64,000 bases of DNA from Eubacterium sp. AM49-13BH (GCF_003464165.1 NZ_QSEK01000012.1:7148-71147); one strand, 5' to 3'; shown: positions 1 through 7,399, counted from the first letter of the stretch. Numbers and translations: made by a program. Notes: a model not told the origin generated them from the letters alone.

Positions 1-4
1 ACCG

Positions 5-43
5 TTTGGTTACTATAATGTAAGTTACCAAATGGTAACTTAC
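5..43 (+). promoter_or_regulatory. Promoter -10 box embedded in palindromic operators
   Basis: A perfect inverted repeat, GTAAGTTACC-AAAT-GGTAACTTAC, occupies 20-43. A consensus -10 box TATAAT (14-19) lies directly before it. A second, overlapping imperfect palindrome pairs TTTGGT (5-10) with ACCAAA (27-32). The half-site GGTAACTTA recurs at 4511-4519 just before the tetR gene at 4547. Placement over the -10/start region suggests repression. The link to that TetR protein is inferred from the shared half-site. Confidence 0.6.
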
Positions 44-68
44 AGAAGAATGGAGGTAAGATAAGTAT

Positions 69-182
69 ATGAGAGAATTTATTATGGCAGCAATGTCATT
101 TGTAACATTTGGAATTGTGTTAGCAATTGTCTGTGTATATCATAATTGGAAAGGGCAGAAGAAAGCACAGGGGGAGGATTAG
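69..182 (+). CDS. Small single-pass membrane peptide (37 aa)
   Basis: Short ORF with a good ribosome binding site (GGAGG at 52-56) ending three bases before the next gene. The translation is MREFIMAAMSFVTFGIVLAI followed by VCVYHNWKGQKKAQGED. It has one hydrophobic helix of about 20 residues and a basic, polar C-terminus, the usual form of small accessory membrane peptides. It is the first gene after the palindromic promoter and is probably co-transcribed with the zinc-ribbon gene at 186. No family is recognised. The reading rests on the RBS, the tight spacing and the clean membrane segment. Confidence 0.5.
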   Translation: MREFIMAAMSFVTFGIVLAIVCVYHNWKGQKKAQGED

Positions 183-185
183 AAG

Positions 186-401
186 ATGAAGTGTTCAAAA
201 TGTGGTAAAGAAATGAGAAAAGGATATTTATTCAGCAGTAAGGACGGAGCTTTCAGCTTTGCAAATGAAGTACCTGGAGTTTTTGAGAATGCAAAAAATG
301 CAGAGGGTTTTGTAGAAATAACAAAACTCAAACCAAGTCACAGGACAAGAGTGGAAGCGAACTGCTGTGAAGAATGCAGAATGATAGTGATTAATTACTA
401 A
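186..401 (+). CDS. Small zinc-ribbon-like protein (DUF6487-like)
   Basis: A 71-residue protein with an N-terminal CSKCGKEMRKGY knuckle and a C-terminal CCEECRM knuckle, so two CxxC pairs that could bind one zinc. The middle segment is polar, without membrane helices. The arrangement resembles the PF20097/DUF6487 family of short Bacillota proteins of unknown function, often found beside transporter and regulator genes. It starts three bases after the preceding peptide gene, with GGGGGAGG as its ribosome binding site inside that gene, so the two are probably translated as a pair. The family call is from memory of the motif; the function is unknown. Confidence 0.6.
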   Translation: MKCSKCGKEMRKGYLFSSKDGAFSFANEVPGVFENAKNAEGFVEITKLKPSHRTRVEANCCEECRMIVINY

Positions 402-470
402 GAGTGACAGACGCCAGACGCTAAGACGCAGAGCAGCACTTTTATTGCCTACGTCTTTTGTGATTATATT
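402..470 (+). repeat. Remnant 3' end of a Cys-rich KTR gene (repeat of 5341-5359)
   Basis: The 19-base string GCCAGACGCTAAGACGCAG at 413-431 is repeated exactly at 5341-5359, where it forms the end of a cysteine-rich KTR gene. In KTR genes this stretch commonly encodes a PDAKTQS tail, so 413-460 is read as the orphaned 3' end of a second KTR copy. AAGACG...CGTCTT around 423-458 could be a leftover terminator stem. Confidence 0.5.
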
Positions 471-493
471 AGGAAAGAGAGGAACAACAGGCA

Positions 494-776
494 GTGAGTA
501 ATATTGTTGTTTTATCAGGAAGCAAAAGCACTTATTGACAGACTACATACACCTATGCGTAATGAGTTTAAGCTTAAAAAGCTTGCACTGATATTAGTTG
601 GTGCAGCAACATTACCAGAGTTGTTTGATGCAATTAAGGTGCAGTATCGACTTGTATTAAATTATTTCAAGCTGGAAGATGCGGGAACAGTATTTGTGAG
701 AGGCGCAAAAGATAAGGGCGATGTGAAAAATACAGATGGCTTGGAAAAAGCATATCAATTAGGAACTGCTATTTAA
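494..776 (+). pseudogene. Collapsed NAD(P)H-dependent FMN reductase (flavodoxin fold)
   Basis: A GTG at 494 starts MSNIVVLSGSKSTY, the first beta strand and phosphate-binding loop of flavodoxin-like reductases. A stop follows at 536-538. In another frame the sequence from about 516 runs to 776 and encodes a C-terminal half (HTPMRNEFKLKKLALILVGA, then YFKLEDAGTVFVRGAKDKGD) typical of the same family. The middle of the protein, including the catalytic and oligomer loops, is absent, so the gene looks like an internal deletion that also changed frame. A short product from TTG 504 is possible but would lack the flavin-binding loop. Recognition is by family pattern. Confidence 0.6.
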
Positions 777-853
777 TTATGGAATACATGTTGGACAATT
801 TGTGAACGGATTACAGGCGTATTTTAATATAATGGATTAACATAATTGAGGAA

Positions 854-1162
854 ATGATGATGAGTAAAAGAACAAGGCAATATATAGGCATTCTATTTGC
901 AATAATAGTTTATTACATAGTGCATGAAGGTGCACACTTGATCGTGGCGCTCGCATTACATGCATTTAAGAAAATTAACTTTATGGGTATTGGAATACAG
1001 ATTGATATATATCGTGACAGATTAACAGATATGCAACTGGGAATATTTTGTATTGCCGGAGTGACAGCAACATTAATTACTGCTTATGCATTGGTATACT
1101 TTAAGGATAAAATTTGTGAAATAAAGAATAAGCTTGTGAAAGCTATTTTTTATATGGAGTAA
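854..1162 (+). pseudogene. Truncated site-2-protease-like membrane metalloprotease
   Basis: A 102-residue membrane protein. Its first helix (about residues 8-28) carries VHEGAHLI, an exact HExxH zinc-protease motif set in a membrane segment, as in M50/site-2-protease relatives. A second helix lies at about 62-84. The C-terminal part that would supply the third zinc ligand is missing, since the protein ends abruptly at IFYME; it is therefore read as 3'-truncated. Start choice among three tandem ATGs is open, because GAGG lies close upstream. It sits 87 bases before the presenilin-like gene at 1250, so two intramembrane-protease-type genes are adjacent. The following 60 bases hold only an unassigned short remnant. 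Confidence 0.5.
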
Positions 1163-1249
1163 TTGGAGAAGAAGGTCCCAGATTTGTTTACAGAGGAAAA
1201 GAAAATGAACGATAATCTGGAAACATAATTGAATTGGAGGAAATTAGTG

Positions 1250-1903
1250 ATGAACAGGGATGGCATTAACAAAACAATATTCTGGTTATTGTTATACATA
1301 TTCTTGTATTCTGCATGTACTGTAATCGCAAATCTATATTTGCCAAATTTATTATTGATTACTGTAGGAGTTAGTGGAATAATCTACATAATATTCAATC
1401 TGTTTTTCATTCCATATAAGAGAGAAAAACTGTTTGTCAATGGGATTTTTGGAGCTTTGGCTGTTATGTTTATTGGAATATGGCTTGGAAAACAGCTTGA
1501 TCTTGAGAGTACGATATCTATCGGAGCTGTTGTGACTACGATGGATATTATCAGTTTTACAAAAATTGGAAAAAGAACTGTTAATGCAAAAGCTATGTCA
1601 AATAAAACTGTAGCAGCAAAGTTGTTTGTATATGGATTGGAAAAGAATGGTATGCTCATACCGACTTGTGGGTTTGGAGATTATTTGTATTATGCTATGT
1701 GGATTTCAGGAACGCATGTATTAAGTTCGTCTGGAATATCTTATGTATTTGTAGCGTTTATGGTATGTGTTGGAACAATAATACAGTCAATTACCGTAAA
1801 ATCACTTTCAAAAAAAGATGGATTTAAGGGATTCCCAGGCACAGTATTTCCTTTTTTATGTACGGTATTGGCATATTTTGTATTGTACTATCAGGTTTTA
1901 TAA
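1250..1903 (+). CDS. Presenilin-like GxGD intramembrane aspartyl protease candidate
   Basis: A polytopic membrane protein of 217 residues from ATG 1250, which has GGAGG 10 bases upstream; an in-frame TTG at 1229 is less likely. About seven hydrophobic segments are visible. One contains TTMDIISFTK (Asp at about residue 99), matching the YDAIS-x-x-K signature of the first catalytic helix in archaeal presenilin/SPP homologues. The next contains CGFGDYLYYA (Asp at about 144), the GxGD motif of the second catalytic helix. The last helix is preceded by GFPGTVFPF, at the place of the PAL element. Spacing and order agree with family A22/PF06550-type proteases; bacterial examples are uncommon. It lies between a site-2-protease-like remnant and a decayed ABC exporter. 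The substrate is unknown. Motif evidence is direct; activity is inferred. Confidence 0.6.
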   Translation: MNRDGINKTIFWLLLYIFLYSACTVIANLYLPNLLLITVGVSGIIYIIFNLFFIPYKREKLFVNGIFGALAVMFIGIWLGKQLDLESTISIGAVVTTMDIISFTKIGKRTVNAKAMSNKTVAAKLFVYGLEKNGMLIPTCGFGDYLYYAMWISGTHVLSSSGISYVFVAFMVCVGTIIQSITVKSLSKKDGFKGFPGTVFPFLCTVLAYFVLYYQVL

Positions 1904-1914
1904 ATTTATTTGAT

Positions 1915-2477
1915 ATGGAGGGGAAGAAGAATGGCGCAACAGGAAATAAATCCGCAGGTACAACAAGAGCAAAGGCATTTGAATTGTGGATGAATGCACC
2001 AAACCCAATGGTGACTTTTTTAAGAAAATTGATGTGACAAATCTGGTATATATTAGCAGAAAACACAAAATGAAGTTTAATATGTTGTTATGTTGGTGCA
2101 TTGGCAGGGCTGCTTTGTATGGTATTACAGGAAATGCCTTTGATAAGAGATTGCAGGAGCTGGTCGAGATTTTGAATTTTGACGAGTTTTTAAACAGACC
2201 TGTAGGTAAGCTGTCGGGAGGTCAGAGAAGAAGAATTGACATTGCCCGTGCATTATTGCACAGACCGAAGATTTTGATTCTTGACAAAGGAAGTATTGCA
2301 GCGGAAGGTACACCATTTGAACTTAAAAATGATTATGTACAGGATATCGTGTCTGTTTATGGTATTTCCGAAGATGAAATAAAGTCATTGAACAGAGAAT
2401 ATAAAAAAATACGTGATGGATATCAGTTAAAAGTAAGAAATACGAAGGAAGCAACAAGACTTATTGTAGAGCATTGA
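1915..2477 (+). pseudogene. Fused remnants: CatA-like acetyltransferase N-terminus and ABC exporter ATPase
   Basis: From ATG 1915 a frame reads MEGKKNGATGNKSAGTTRAK and then AFELWMNAPNPMVTF, the N-terminus of CatA-like O-acetyltransferases. The run of six T at 2016-2021 appears one base short; the family sequence (KKIDVTNLVYISRKHKMKFN) then continues in the next frame to about 2108. It joins directly to an ABC ATPase fragment that keeps the signature KLSGGQRRRIDIARALLHRP and the start of Walker B (KILILD). The sequence then jumps to the C-terminal KGSIAAEGTPFELK. Walker A, the rest of Walker B, the D-loop and the H-loop are all missing, so neither protein can work. This was the ATPase for the permease at 2477, whose start overlaps its stop. 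Confidence 0.6.
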
Positions 2478-3245
2478 TGAGAACAGTATTGGCATTAATG
2501 AACAGGAACAGGAAACTATTTTTTAAAGATAAAAGTATGTTGTTTACATCGATGATCACACCAGTTATTCTGATTGTTCTGTATGCTACATTTCTTGTAA
2601 AGGTTTTCAAAGATTCTTTTACAGCGGCGATTCCGGATATGATTACGATTTCGGATAAGCTCATCAATGGAACCGTGGCGGCACAGCTGACAGCATCACT
2701 TATGGCAGTAAGCTGTATTACTGTAACATTTTGTGTAAATCTGACTATGGTGCAGGACAAGGCAAATGGAACAAGGAAGGATTTTAATGTTTCGCCTGTC
2801 AGCAAGGGAAAAATATATTTGGGATATTTTCTGTCAACAGTAGCTAATTCATTGATGGTCAATGGACTTGCGTTTGTATTATGTCTGGGATATCTGCTTA
2901 AAATGGGTTGGTATATGAATGCAGCAGACGTATTATGGGTTTTATTTGATATGATATTGCTCGTCCTGTTTGGAAGTACGCTTTCAAGTATCATTAGCTT
3001 TCCATTGACAACACAGGGACAGCTTTCGGCTGTGGGTACAATTGTCAGTGCAGGATATGGTTTTATATGTGGTGCTTATATGCCGATTTCAAATGATAGG
3101 AGACACTCTTGATTGCAATTCGGTATTTCATGGAAATGTGGTGAGTATAAATCAGATGATTGGCATTATGATGGGAAGTATAGCTGTATTTGGAATTATT
3201 TACTATGTGGTTACATTGCTGCCAGATGGTGAAGGCAGACGATAA
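2477..3245 (+). pseudogene. ABC-2 type transporter permease, internally deleted
   Basis: The first 205 residues form a DrrB/ABC-2 permease: one N-terminal helix, a long extracellular loop, then four hydrophobic segments ending at GYGFICGAYMPISN. At about 3095-3100 the frame changes. The C-terminal end of the same family (DTLDCNSVFHGNVVSINQMI and one helix) continues in another frame to 3245. Roughly 50-60 residues expected between them are missing, so this is a deletion plus frameshift and not a lost base. Start ATG 2477 overlaps the stop of the ATPase remnant, so the two formed a drug- or lipid-export ABC pair. The real extent of the lost segment is inferred from family length. Confidence 0.65.
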
Positions 3246-3300
3246 CCGTTACAAGCACTCCGATTTGGTTGCATTACAGTGGGGAAGGAGGAGAAAACAC

Positions 3301-3837
3301 ATGAATAAAGAAATGGCCGTAAATGGGAAAAGCTATACAATAATTAAATTGCTAGGAAAGGGTAAAGGTGGATATTCGTATTTGGTAGAGTCTGGGAATA
3401 ACAGGTATGTTTTGAAGCAGATACATCATGAACCTTGTGATTATTATCAGTTCGGAAACAAGCTTGAGGCAGAAATCAGGGATTACAAAAAATTAAAAGA
3501 AATCGGAATAAAGATGCCTGCCATGCTTGAAACAGATGTGAAAAATGAACGCATCTTGAAGGAATTTATTGATGGTGACACTATTTATCAGTTGGTTTTA
3601 GAAGACAAGATGAAAACTGACTATATTGAGCAATTGCATAAAATGTGTGCATTGTTATATGCTGCCAATACAAATATTGATTATTTTCCAACGAATTTTG
3701 TTGTACATAATGAAGAAATATATTATGTGGATTTCGAGTGCAACGATTACATGGAAGAATGGAATTTTGAAAACTGGGGTGTAAAATACTGGTCAAAGAC
3801 ACCGGAATTTTTGCAGTATGTGAAAGAACATTCATGA
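3301..3837 (+). CDS. Small protein-kinase-like protein
   Basis: A 178-residue protein from ATG 3301, with GGAAGGAGGAG just upstream; an in-frame start at 3190 overlaps the previous remnant and is rejected. It has a glycine-rich loop GKGKGGYSYL, a candidate ATP-lysine in YVLKQIH, a hinge-like RILKEFIDGDTI, and a catalytic-loop/DFx-like end FPTNFVV...YYVDFECN. This order resembles compact RIO/lipopolysaccharide-kinase-type Ser/Thr kinases, with N/D replacing the usual HxD loop. Its length suggests a minimal kinase core. It appears intact among decayed neighbours. The substrate is unknown. Confidence 0.6.
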   Translation: MNKEMAVNGKSYTIIKLLGKGKGGYSYLVESGNNRYVLKQIHHEPCDYYQFGNKLEAEIRDYKKLKEIGIKMPAMLETDVKNERILKEFIDGDTIYQLVLEDKMKTDYIEQLHKMCALLYAANTNIDYFPTNFVVHNEEIYYVDFECNDYMEEWNFENWGVKYWSKTPEFLQYVKEHS

Positions 3838-3897
3838 TACGTCTATATGAAACGGATGTGTTTTATAAAATTGGAAGTTGAAGGAGAAATTTATGCA

Positions 3898-4200
3898 ATG
3901 AAAGAGAAAATATCTACCAACAAAATATTGGCTTCGACATCACTTGTGTTTGGCATACTCTCATTATTTTCATTTGTGCTTTACTTTTACAGCGCAAATC
4001 ATGCACCGTATACCTATATTGATGTCATATTTTGGGGACCATTATGCTCGTTTATTGGTATCGTGATTTCTATTATTACACGAAAGACTCGAAAAATATA
4101 TCCTGCGCTATGGATATCAGGGATTATTAGTTGCATGCTTGGTTTTATTGTATGTATGTTTGTTTTTAGTATGTTGATAGTGCTAATGGCAGCTAAATAG
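3898..4200 (+). CDS. DUF4190-like small membrane protein
   Basis: About 100 residues from ATG 3898, chosen because GAAGGAG lies 12 bases upstream; an upstream in-frame ATG at 3847 has no ribosome binding site. Three hydrophobic segments are visible (SLVFGILSLFSFVLYFY, VIFWGPLCSFIGIVISII and ALWISGIISCMLGFIVCMF). The SxxLGILS-type first helix and short loops resemble the DUF4190 family of small membrane proteins. No catalytic motif is seen. It follows the kinase-like gene by 60 bases, so the two may be co-transcribed. The function is unknown. Confidence 0.5.
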   Translation: MKEKISTNKILASTSLVFGILSLFSFVLYFYSANHAPYTYIDVIFWGPLCSFIGIVISIITRKTRKIYPALWISGIISCMLGFIVCMFVFSMLIVLMAAK

Positions 4201-4546
4201 TTATTAAAATCACGAGATATTTCTCTGTATCAATTGATGATTTGTTATCCGGAGAACAATTGATTTTAATAGCAGAAAAAGAAAACAAATCAAATCTCAA
4301 TAGTGTATGCGATTTGCTGTTTTGTTTTTGGCTATGGCGAAAGAGCCGTATGCGATAACCGTAACATTCCTGTTATTGCTTATCAAAGGCATTTTGCTTT
4401 ATAAGCAAGCTAAGGCAGGTTGAGAAGTTTGTAAGATCTCTTTCTATTACCATTCCGGCAAAATATGAGGATGAGATCTACAAATTATATCCAACAGATA
4501 TATATTAAAAGGTAACTTAATGACAGATTTAAATTAGGAGATAGAC
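4201..4546 (+). other. Gene-poor stretch with coding remnants and tetR upstream region
   Basis: No intact gene is seen. Two short coding-like remnants remain: one reads DLLSGEQLILIAEKENKSNL (about 4230-4300) and the other IPAKYEDEIYKLYPTDIY, ending at 4510. The half-site GGTAACTTA (4511-4519) matches the palindrome at 20-43 and lies 28 bases before tetR, so it may allow weak autoregulation. GGAG at 4537-4540 is the tetR ribosome binding site. Confidence 0.35.
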
Positions 4547-5161
4547 ATGGAAAGCAAGGAAAAGAACACAAAGGAAAAAATATTGGAAGAAGCCTTGAAG
4601 TTATTTGCACAGAGTGGATATATGGGAACATCCATGAATGATATTGCTTCAAAACTTGGAGTAACAAAGGCTGCATTGTATAAGCATTATAAAAGCAAGC
4701 AGGAGATATTGGACAGTATTATTGAAAAAATGAATGAATTGGATATTGAGAGAGTAAAGCTGTATGAAATGCCGGAGGGTGATTTGGAAAAGGTTACAGC
4801 CGAGTATAAAGAAACGGCATTTGATAAGATTAAGCAGTTCACAAAGGTGCAGTTCCTTCATTGGACAGAGGAAGAGTTTTCAAGCTGTTTTCGTAAGATG
4901 CTGACATTGGAACAGTACAGAGAGCCACAGATGGCACAGCTATATCAGAATTATCTTGCAAGCGGACCATTAGCTTATATGGAAGCTTTGTTTTCAGGAA
5001 TGCTGGGTGATGCAGAAAAAGCCAGACAGACAGCACTTGATTTTTATGGACCTATATTTTTGCTTTACAGCATATATGATGGAGCAGAAAACAAAAGTCA
5101 TGTGATAAAGTTACTGGAAGAGCATATGGATCACTTTTTACAGAAAATGCAGATAAGTTGA
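4547..5161 (+). CDS. TetR/AcrR family transcriptional regulator
   Basis: A 204-residue protein with the N-terminal TetR DNA-binding domain. Helix 1 is KEKILEEALKLFAQSGYMGT, followed by SMNDIASKLGVTKAALYKHY and the basic KSKQEIL, so the HTH lies at about residues 28-50. The C-terminal part is helical and variable, typical of ligand-binding/dimer domains. The ribosome binding site is TTAGGAG. It probably controlled the ABC exporter remnants upstream, and the palindrome at 20-43 is the best operator candidate (see 4511-4519). The gene is intact and is followed closely by a KTR gene, a pairing common in Lachnospiraceae accessory regions. The ligand is unknown. Confidence 0.85.
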   Translation: MESKEKNTKEKILEEALKLFAQSGYMGTSMNDIASKLGVTKAALYKHYKSKQEILDSIIEKMNELDIERVKLYEMPEGDLEKVTAEYKETAFDKIKQFTKVQFLHWTEEEFSSCFRKMLTLEQYREPQMAQLYQNYLASGPLAYMEALFSGMLGDAEKARQTALDFYGPIFLLYSIYDGAENKSHVIKLLEEHMDHFLQKMQIS

Positions 5162-5175
5162 AAGGGTGAAGTGAT

Positions 5176-5352
5176 TTGAATGATGAATCAGAACATCAGG
5201 AATGGATTCTTTGCCCAAAATGCGGAAATAAAACAAGATTGAAATTAAGGAAAGATACGGTATTAACAAATTTTCCTTTGTTTTGTCCAAAGTGTAAAGA
5301 AGAAAGCCTGATTGATGCAGAAAAATTTATAGTAAAGGAAGCCAGACGCTAA
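5176..5352 (+). CDS. Cysteine-rich KTR domain protein
   Basis: A 58-residue protein in the frame EWILCPKCGNKTRLKLRKDT, then NFPLFCPKCKEESLID. It has two CPxC knuckles separated by a K-T-R segment, which defines the PF14205 cysteine-rich KTR family, a presumed zinc ribbon. No ATG is in frame; TTG 5176 is the first usable start, with AGGGTGAAG upstream. The usual PDAKTQS tail is read in another frame here, giving a slightly different end (EARR), so a base may be missing near the 3' end. It lies 14 bases after tetR and is probably co-transcribed. Its role is unknown; the family is common on mobile elements. Confidence 0.7.
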   Translation: MNDESEHQEWILCPKCGNKTRLKLRKDTVLTNFPLFCPKCKEESLIDAEKFIVKEARR

Positions 5353-5393
5353 GACGCAGTGCAGATTGTAATATTACAGTTTTGCACTGCGTC
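5353..5393 (+). terminator. Hairpin after the KTR gene
   Basis: GACGCAGTGCA (5353-5363) pairs perfectly with TGCACTGCGTC (5383-5393), with a 19-base loop. The following sequence (ATTTATATT) is AT-rich but not a strong U tract, so termination is likely but may be partial. Confidence 0.5.
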
Positions 5394-5421
5394 ATTTATA
5401 TTATGGGAGGAGGAAAAAAGG

Positions 5422-5838
5422 ATGAAACTCTATTTTGGAAATATGGTAACAACAGTTACTACACTTATGATTGTATCGCTGGTTGGGCTTGTTGGATACT
5501 CAATCGGTAACAGAAGCAACATTAATTTCTGGGGCAGAAGGAGCCTGATTGTTTTGGCATATGGTCTTGTTATATGCTGCTTTGCAGCCGCAAGAGACGG
5601 ACTGGATAAAACAATTCAGTATACGATAGATGGAAGCTGTAATCCCGGAATATTTTCACTTGTGAGTGTTCCAAACATCGTCGGATGTGTCGGAGCTGCA
5701 ATCATAATTATTGCAGCAATAGCAACACCAATTGCAAAGTCACAGCATATGCGTGAGATATGGTTTTATGTGATGTCCGGTGGAGTGATGCTAAAGATTG
5801 TAGTTATGGAGATTGCAAGAATTATACAGATGTTTTAG
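5422..5838 (+). CDS. Four-helix membrane protein, unknown
   Basis: 138 residues from ATG 5422, which has GGGAGGAGG 10-17 bases upstream; the in-frame 5' extension runs through the preceding hairpin and is rejected. Four hydrophobic segments are visible (TLMIVSLVGLVGYSIGN, LIVLAYGLVICCFAAA, IVGCVGAAIIIIAAIATP and IWFYVMSGGVMLKIVVMEI), with short polar loops. No catalytic motif or recognised family. It lies downstream of tetR and KTR in the same direction, so it may belong to the same accessory module. Confidence 0.55.
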   Translation: MKLYFGNMVTTVTTLMIVSLVGLVGYSIGNRSNINFWGRRSLIVLAYGLVICCFAAARDGLDKTIQYTIDGSCNPGIFSLVSVPNIVGCVGAAIIIIAAIATPIAKSQHMREIWFYVMSGGVMLKIVVMEIARIIQMF

Positions 5839-5848
5839 GAGTGTTTTC

Positions 5849-5938
5849 ATGAGAGTAGAGACTGAAAGAATGGGAGGTGACATTACCGCAGAATATAAAG
5901 ATGGGCAGTTATACATCATGGAACGAATAATAATGTAG
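5849..5938 (+). CDS. Possible 29-residue peptide
   Basis: ATG 5849, with TTAGGAG 10 bases upstream, reads MRVETERMGGDITAEYKDGQ and then LYIMERIIM before a stop. It starts 10 bases after the preceding gene and ends 21 bases before the lipoprotein gene. It may be a translated peptide or the start of a degraded gene; no family is recognised. Confidence 0.25.
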   Translation: MRVETERMGGDITAEYKDGQLYIMERIIM

Positions 5939-5959
5939 AATGAAAGGAACAAAAAAGAT

Positions 5960-6544
5960 ATGAAGAATAAGTTATTTTTGATGATTATGGTAGTTATGGT
6001 ATGTTCATTGACCGCATGTGGGCAGCAGGAAAACGGAAGTATGACTAATACCGGAAACAGTACAGAGCAGGTCGTTACGAGCGAAGATAATAGTGAGCTG
6101 GCAACAGCAGAAGATAATAATATGGAGCAAACAGAGACGAAGAAACAAAATCAATTACAGGATGTGAAGCCGTCATATAAAGAATTCAGAGGTGTATTAG
6201 ATGAAATTGATTCGAATATTCAGCCGGGAACAGCCGGAAATGGAATGAATTCTATTAAAACTGCAACACATTTGCTTAACTGGGAAGTTGGAACCAGTAT
6301 GACCACAGATAAGATTAAAAAAGAGACAGTATCATGGCTTTCTGATAAAGGAAACTCTGAACAGGTGGAATTTTCGAATAAGCTTGCATCTGTGTATGAT
6401 GTATATCAGAAATTATTAGGTCCTAATGCAAAAGAATTACTTGAGCAGGCAGGCTGTGATGATGCGGCATATTCATGGAGCGATGCTCCGGTTGAAACAA
6501 TTGAAGCAATTGTAGAGGTAGTACAGCTCCCGGATGAACCGTAA
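5960..6544 (+). CDS. Secreted lipoprotein, unknown
   Basis: 194 residues with a type II signal peptide: a basic MKNK start, a hydrophobic core, and the lipobox SLTAC with the lipidated Cys at residue 20. A Ser/Thr/Asn/Glu-rich linker (about 21-75) follows, as in many Gram-positive lipoproteins. The remaining 115 residues are a compact acidic domain containing VKPSYKEFRGVLDEIDSN and several helices. No recognised family. The weak AAAGGAAC ribosome binding site sits at 5943-5950. An IS200-like insertion lies directly downstream, so a longer operon may have been cut. Confidence 0.65.
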   Translation: MKNKLFLMIMVVMVCSLTACGQQENGSMTNTGNSTEQVVTSEDNSELATAEDNNMEQTETKKQNQLQDVKPSYKEFRGVLDEIDSNIQPGTAGNGMNSIKTATHLLNWEVGTSMTTDKIKKETVSWLSDKGNSEQVEFSNKLASVYDVYQKLLGPNAKELLEQAGCDDAAYSWSDAPVETIEAIVEVVQLPDEP

Positions 6545-6562
6545 ATGAAAAGTTTTGTTAAT

Positions 6563-7215
6563 CCCCCATTTGAAATGGGAACCGAGGCAAAGCCGTAGCG
6601 TTACCTAGAGTGCTAGAAAATAAAACCTTGCGTGTTATAATGATATTGGTTTCGCAGACCATATCAAAACACAGGAGGTATCCAAATGGATAATCAAAGT
6701 ATAACACACACACGCTGGAATTGCACATATCACATTGTTTTTATTCCAAAGTTTAGAAGAAAAATAATGTATGGTGAAACAAAGAGAGATTTAGTAGAAA
6801 CAATCAAAAAATTGTGTGAGATGAAATAGGTAACACTAACAGATGGAAAAGTATGTATTGATCATGTACATATGTACATTGCAATTCCACCGAAACTATG
6901 TGTTTCAGAGTTTATGTCATATCTGAAGGGAAAAAGCACATTGATGTTGTTTGACCGACATCCGGAATATAGGAGCAAGTGGGAGATAGACATTTTTGGG
7001 CGAGAGGATATTACGTATCGACAGTAGGAAATGTGAATGAAGAAACGGTAAGAAAATACATACAGGAACAGGAAGAAAACGATAAGTAAGAAGATGGAAG
7101 GAAGTAATGAGCTTCCTTTAGGAAGCAACAAGTAATTATGGTGTTGCGAAACCCCGCCTTTGGTGGAACCAGTATAATACCCTGGAGGGGGCAAAATTAA
7201 ACCCCCATTTGAAAT
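6563..7215 (+). mobile_element. IS200/IS605-family insertion, inactive
   Basis: The element contains a decayed tnpA (6686-7089) and no tnpB. The left end has a short hairpin CCCATTT-G-AAATGGG (6565-6579). The 14-base string CCCCCATTTGAAAT occurs at 6563-6576 and again at 7202-7215, bracketing the element. IS200/IS605 elements do not normally duplicate their target, so this repeat may instead reflect end recognition or an older repeat. GGGGTTTCG-type and GGTGGAACC segments near 7150-7175 suggest the folded right end. The exact ends are inferred. Confidence 0.6.
6686..7089 (+). pseudogene. tnpA: IS200/IS605 transposase TnpA, broken
   Basis: The frame begins MDNQSITHTRWNCTYHIVFI and PKFRRKIMYG, the N-terminus of the Y1 transposase (HUH endonuclease). 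An in-frame TAG at 6827-6829 interrupts it. Downstream are the HUH motif in CIDHVHMYIAIPPK and then FMSYLKGKSTLMLFDRHPEY. At about 6988 one base is missing; the next frame continues RHFWARGYYVSTVGNVNEET with the catalytic tyrosine in GYYV, ending at 7087-7089. The stop and the frameshift together make it inactive. The start has AGGAGG 8 bases upstream. The stop could be a C-to-T change of a CAG codon. Confidence 0.8.
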
Positions 7216-7329
7216 AACTTTTTCCGCATTGAATATTAAGAGACTTGTTGGTGTACGTCTTTTGCTGTTTTATTATATTCTTTCAAAAAATGAAAGCTAA
7301 TCTTTGAATAAATATTTTTTGAATTTAAG

Positions 7330-7356
7330 TGACGCTTGACACATTTTTCTCGTCTA
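7330..7356 (+). promoter_or_regulatory. Candidate ECF-type promoter
   Basis: TGACGC (7330-7335), a 15-base spacer and CGTCTA (7351-7356) stand 43 bases before the sigma-factor start. The pair looks like an ECF -35/-10 set and unlike a sigma-A promoter, so the sigma factor may drive its own gene. This is inference from motif and position. Confidence 0.45.
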
Positions 7357-7399
7357 TTAGGGTGAAAGACCTTAATACAAGGGGAAGGAGGAGAAGCTT

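Noticed and set aside
413..5359. CRISPR or tandem repeat array
   Set aside because: Only two distant copies of a 19-base string exist, and they are explained by KTR gene ends.
7202..7215. Target-site duplication typical of a DDE transposon
   Set aside because: The transposase remnant is the HUH/Y1 type, which does not make such duplications; the repeat needs another explanation.
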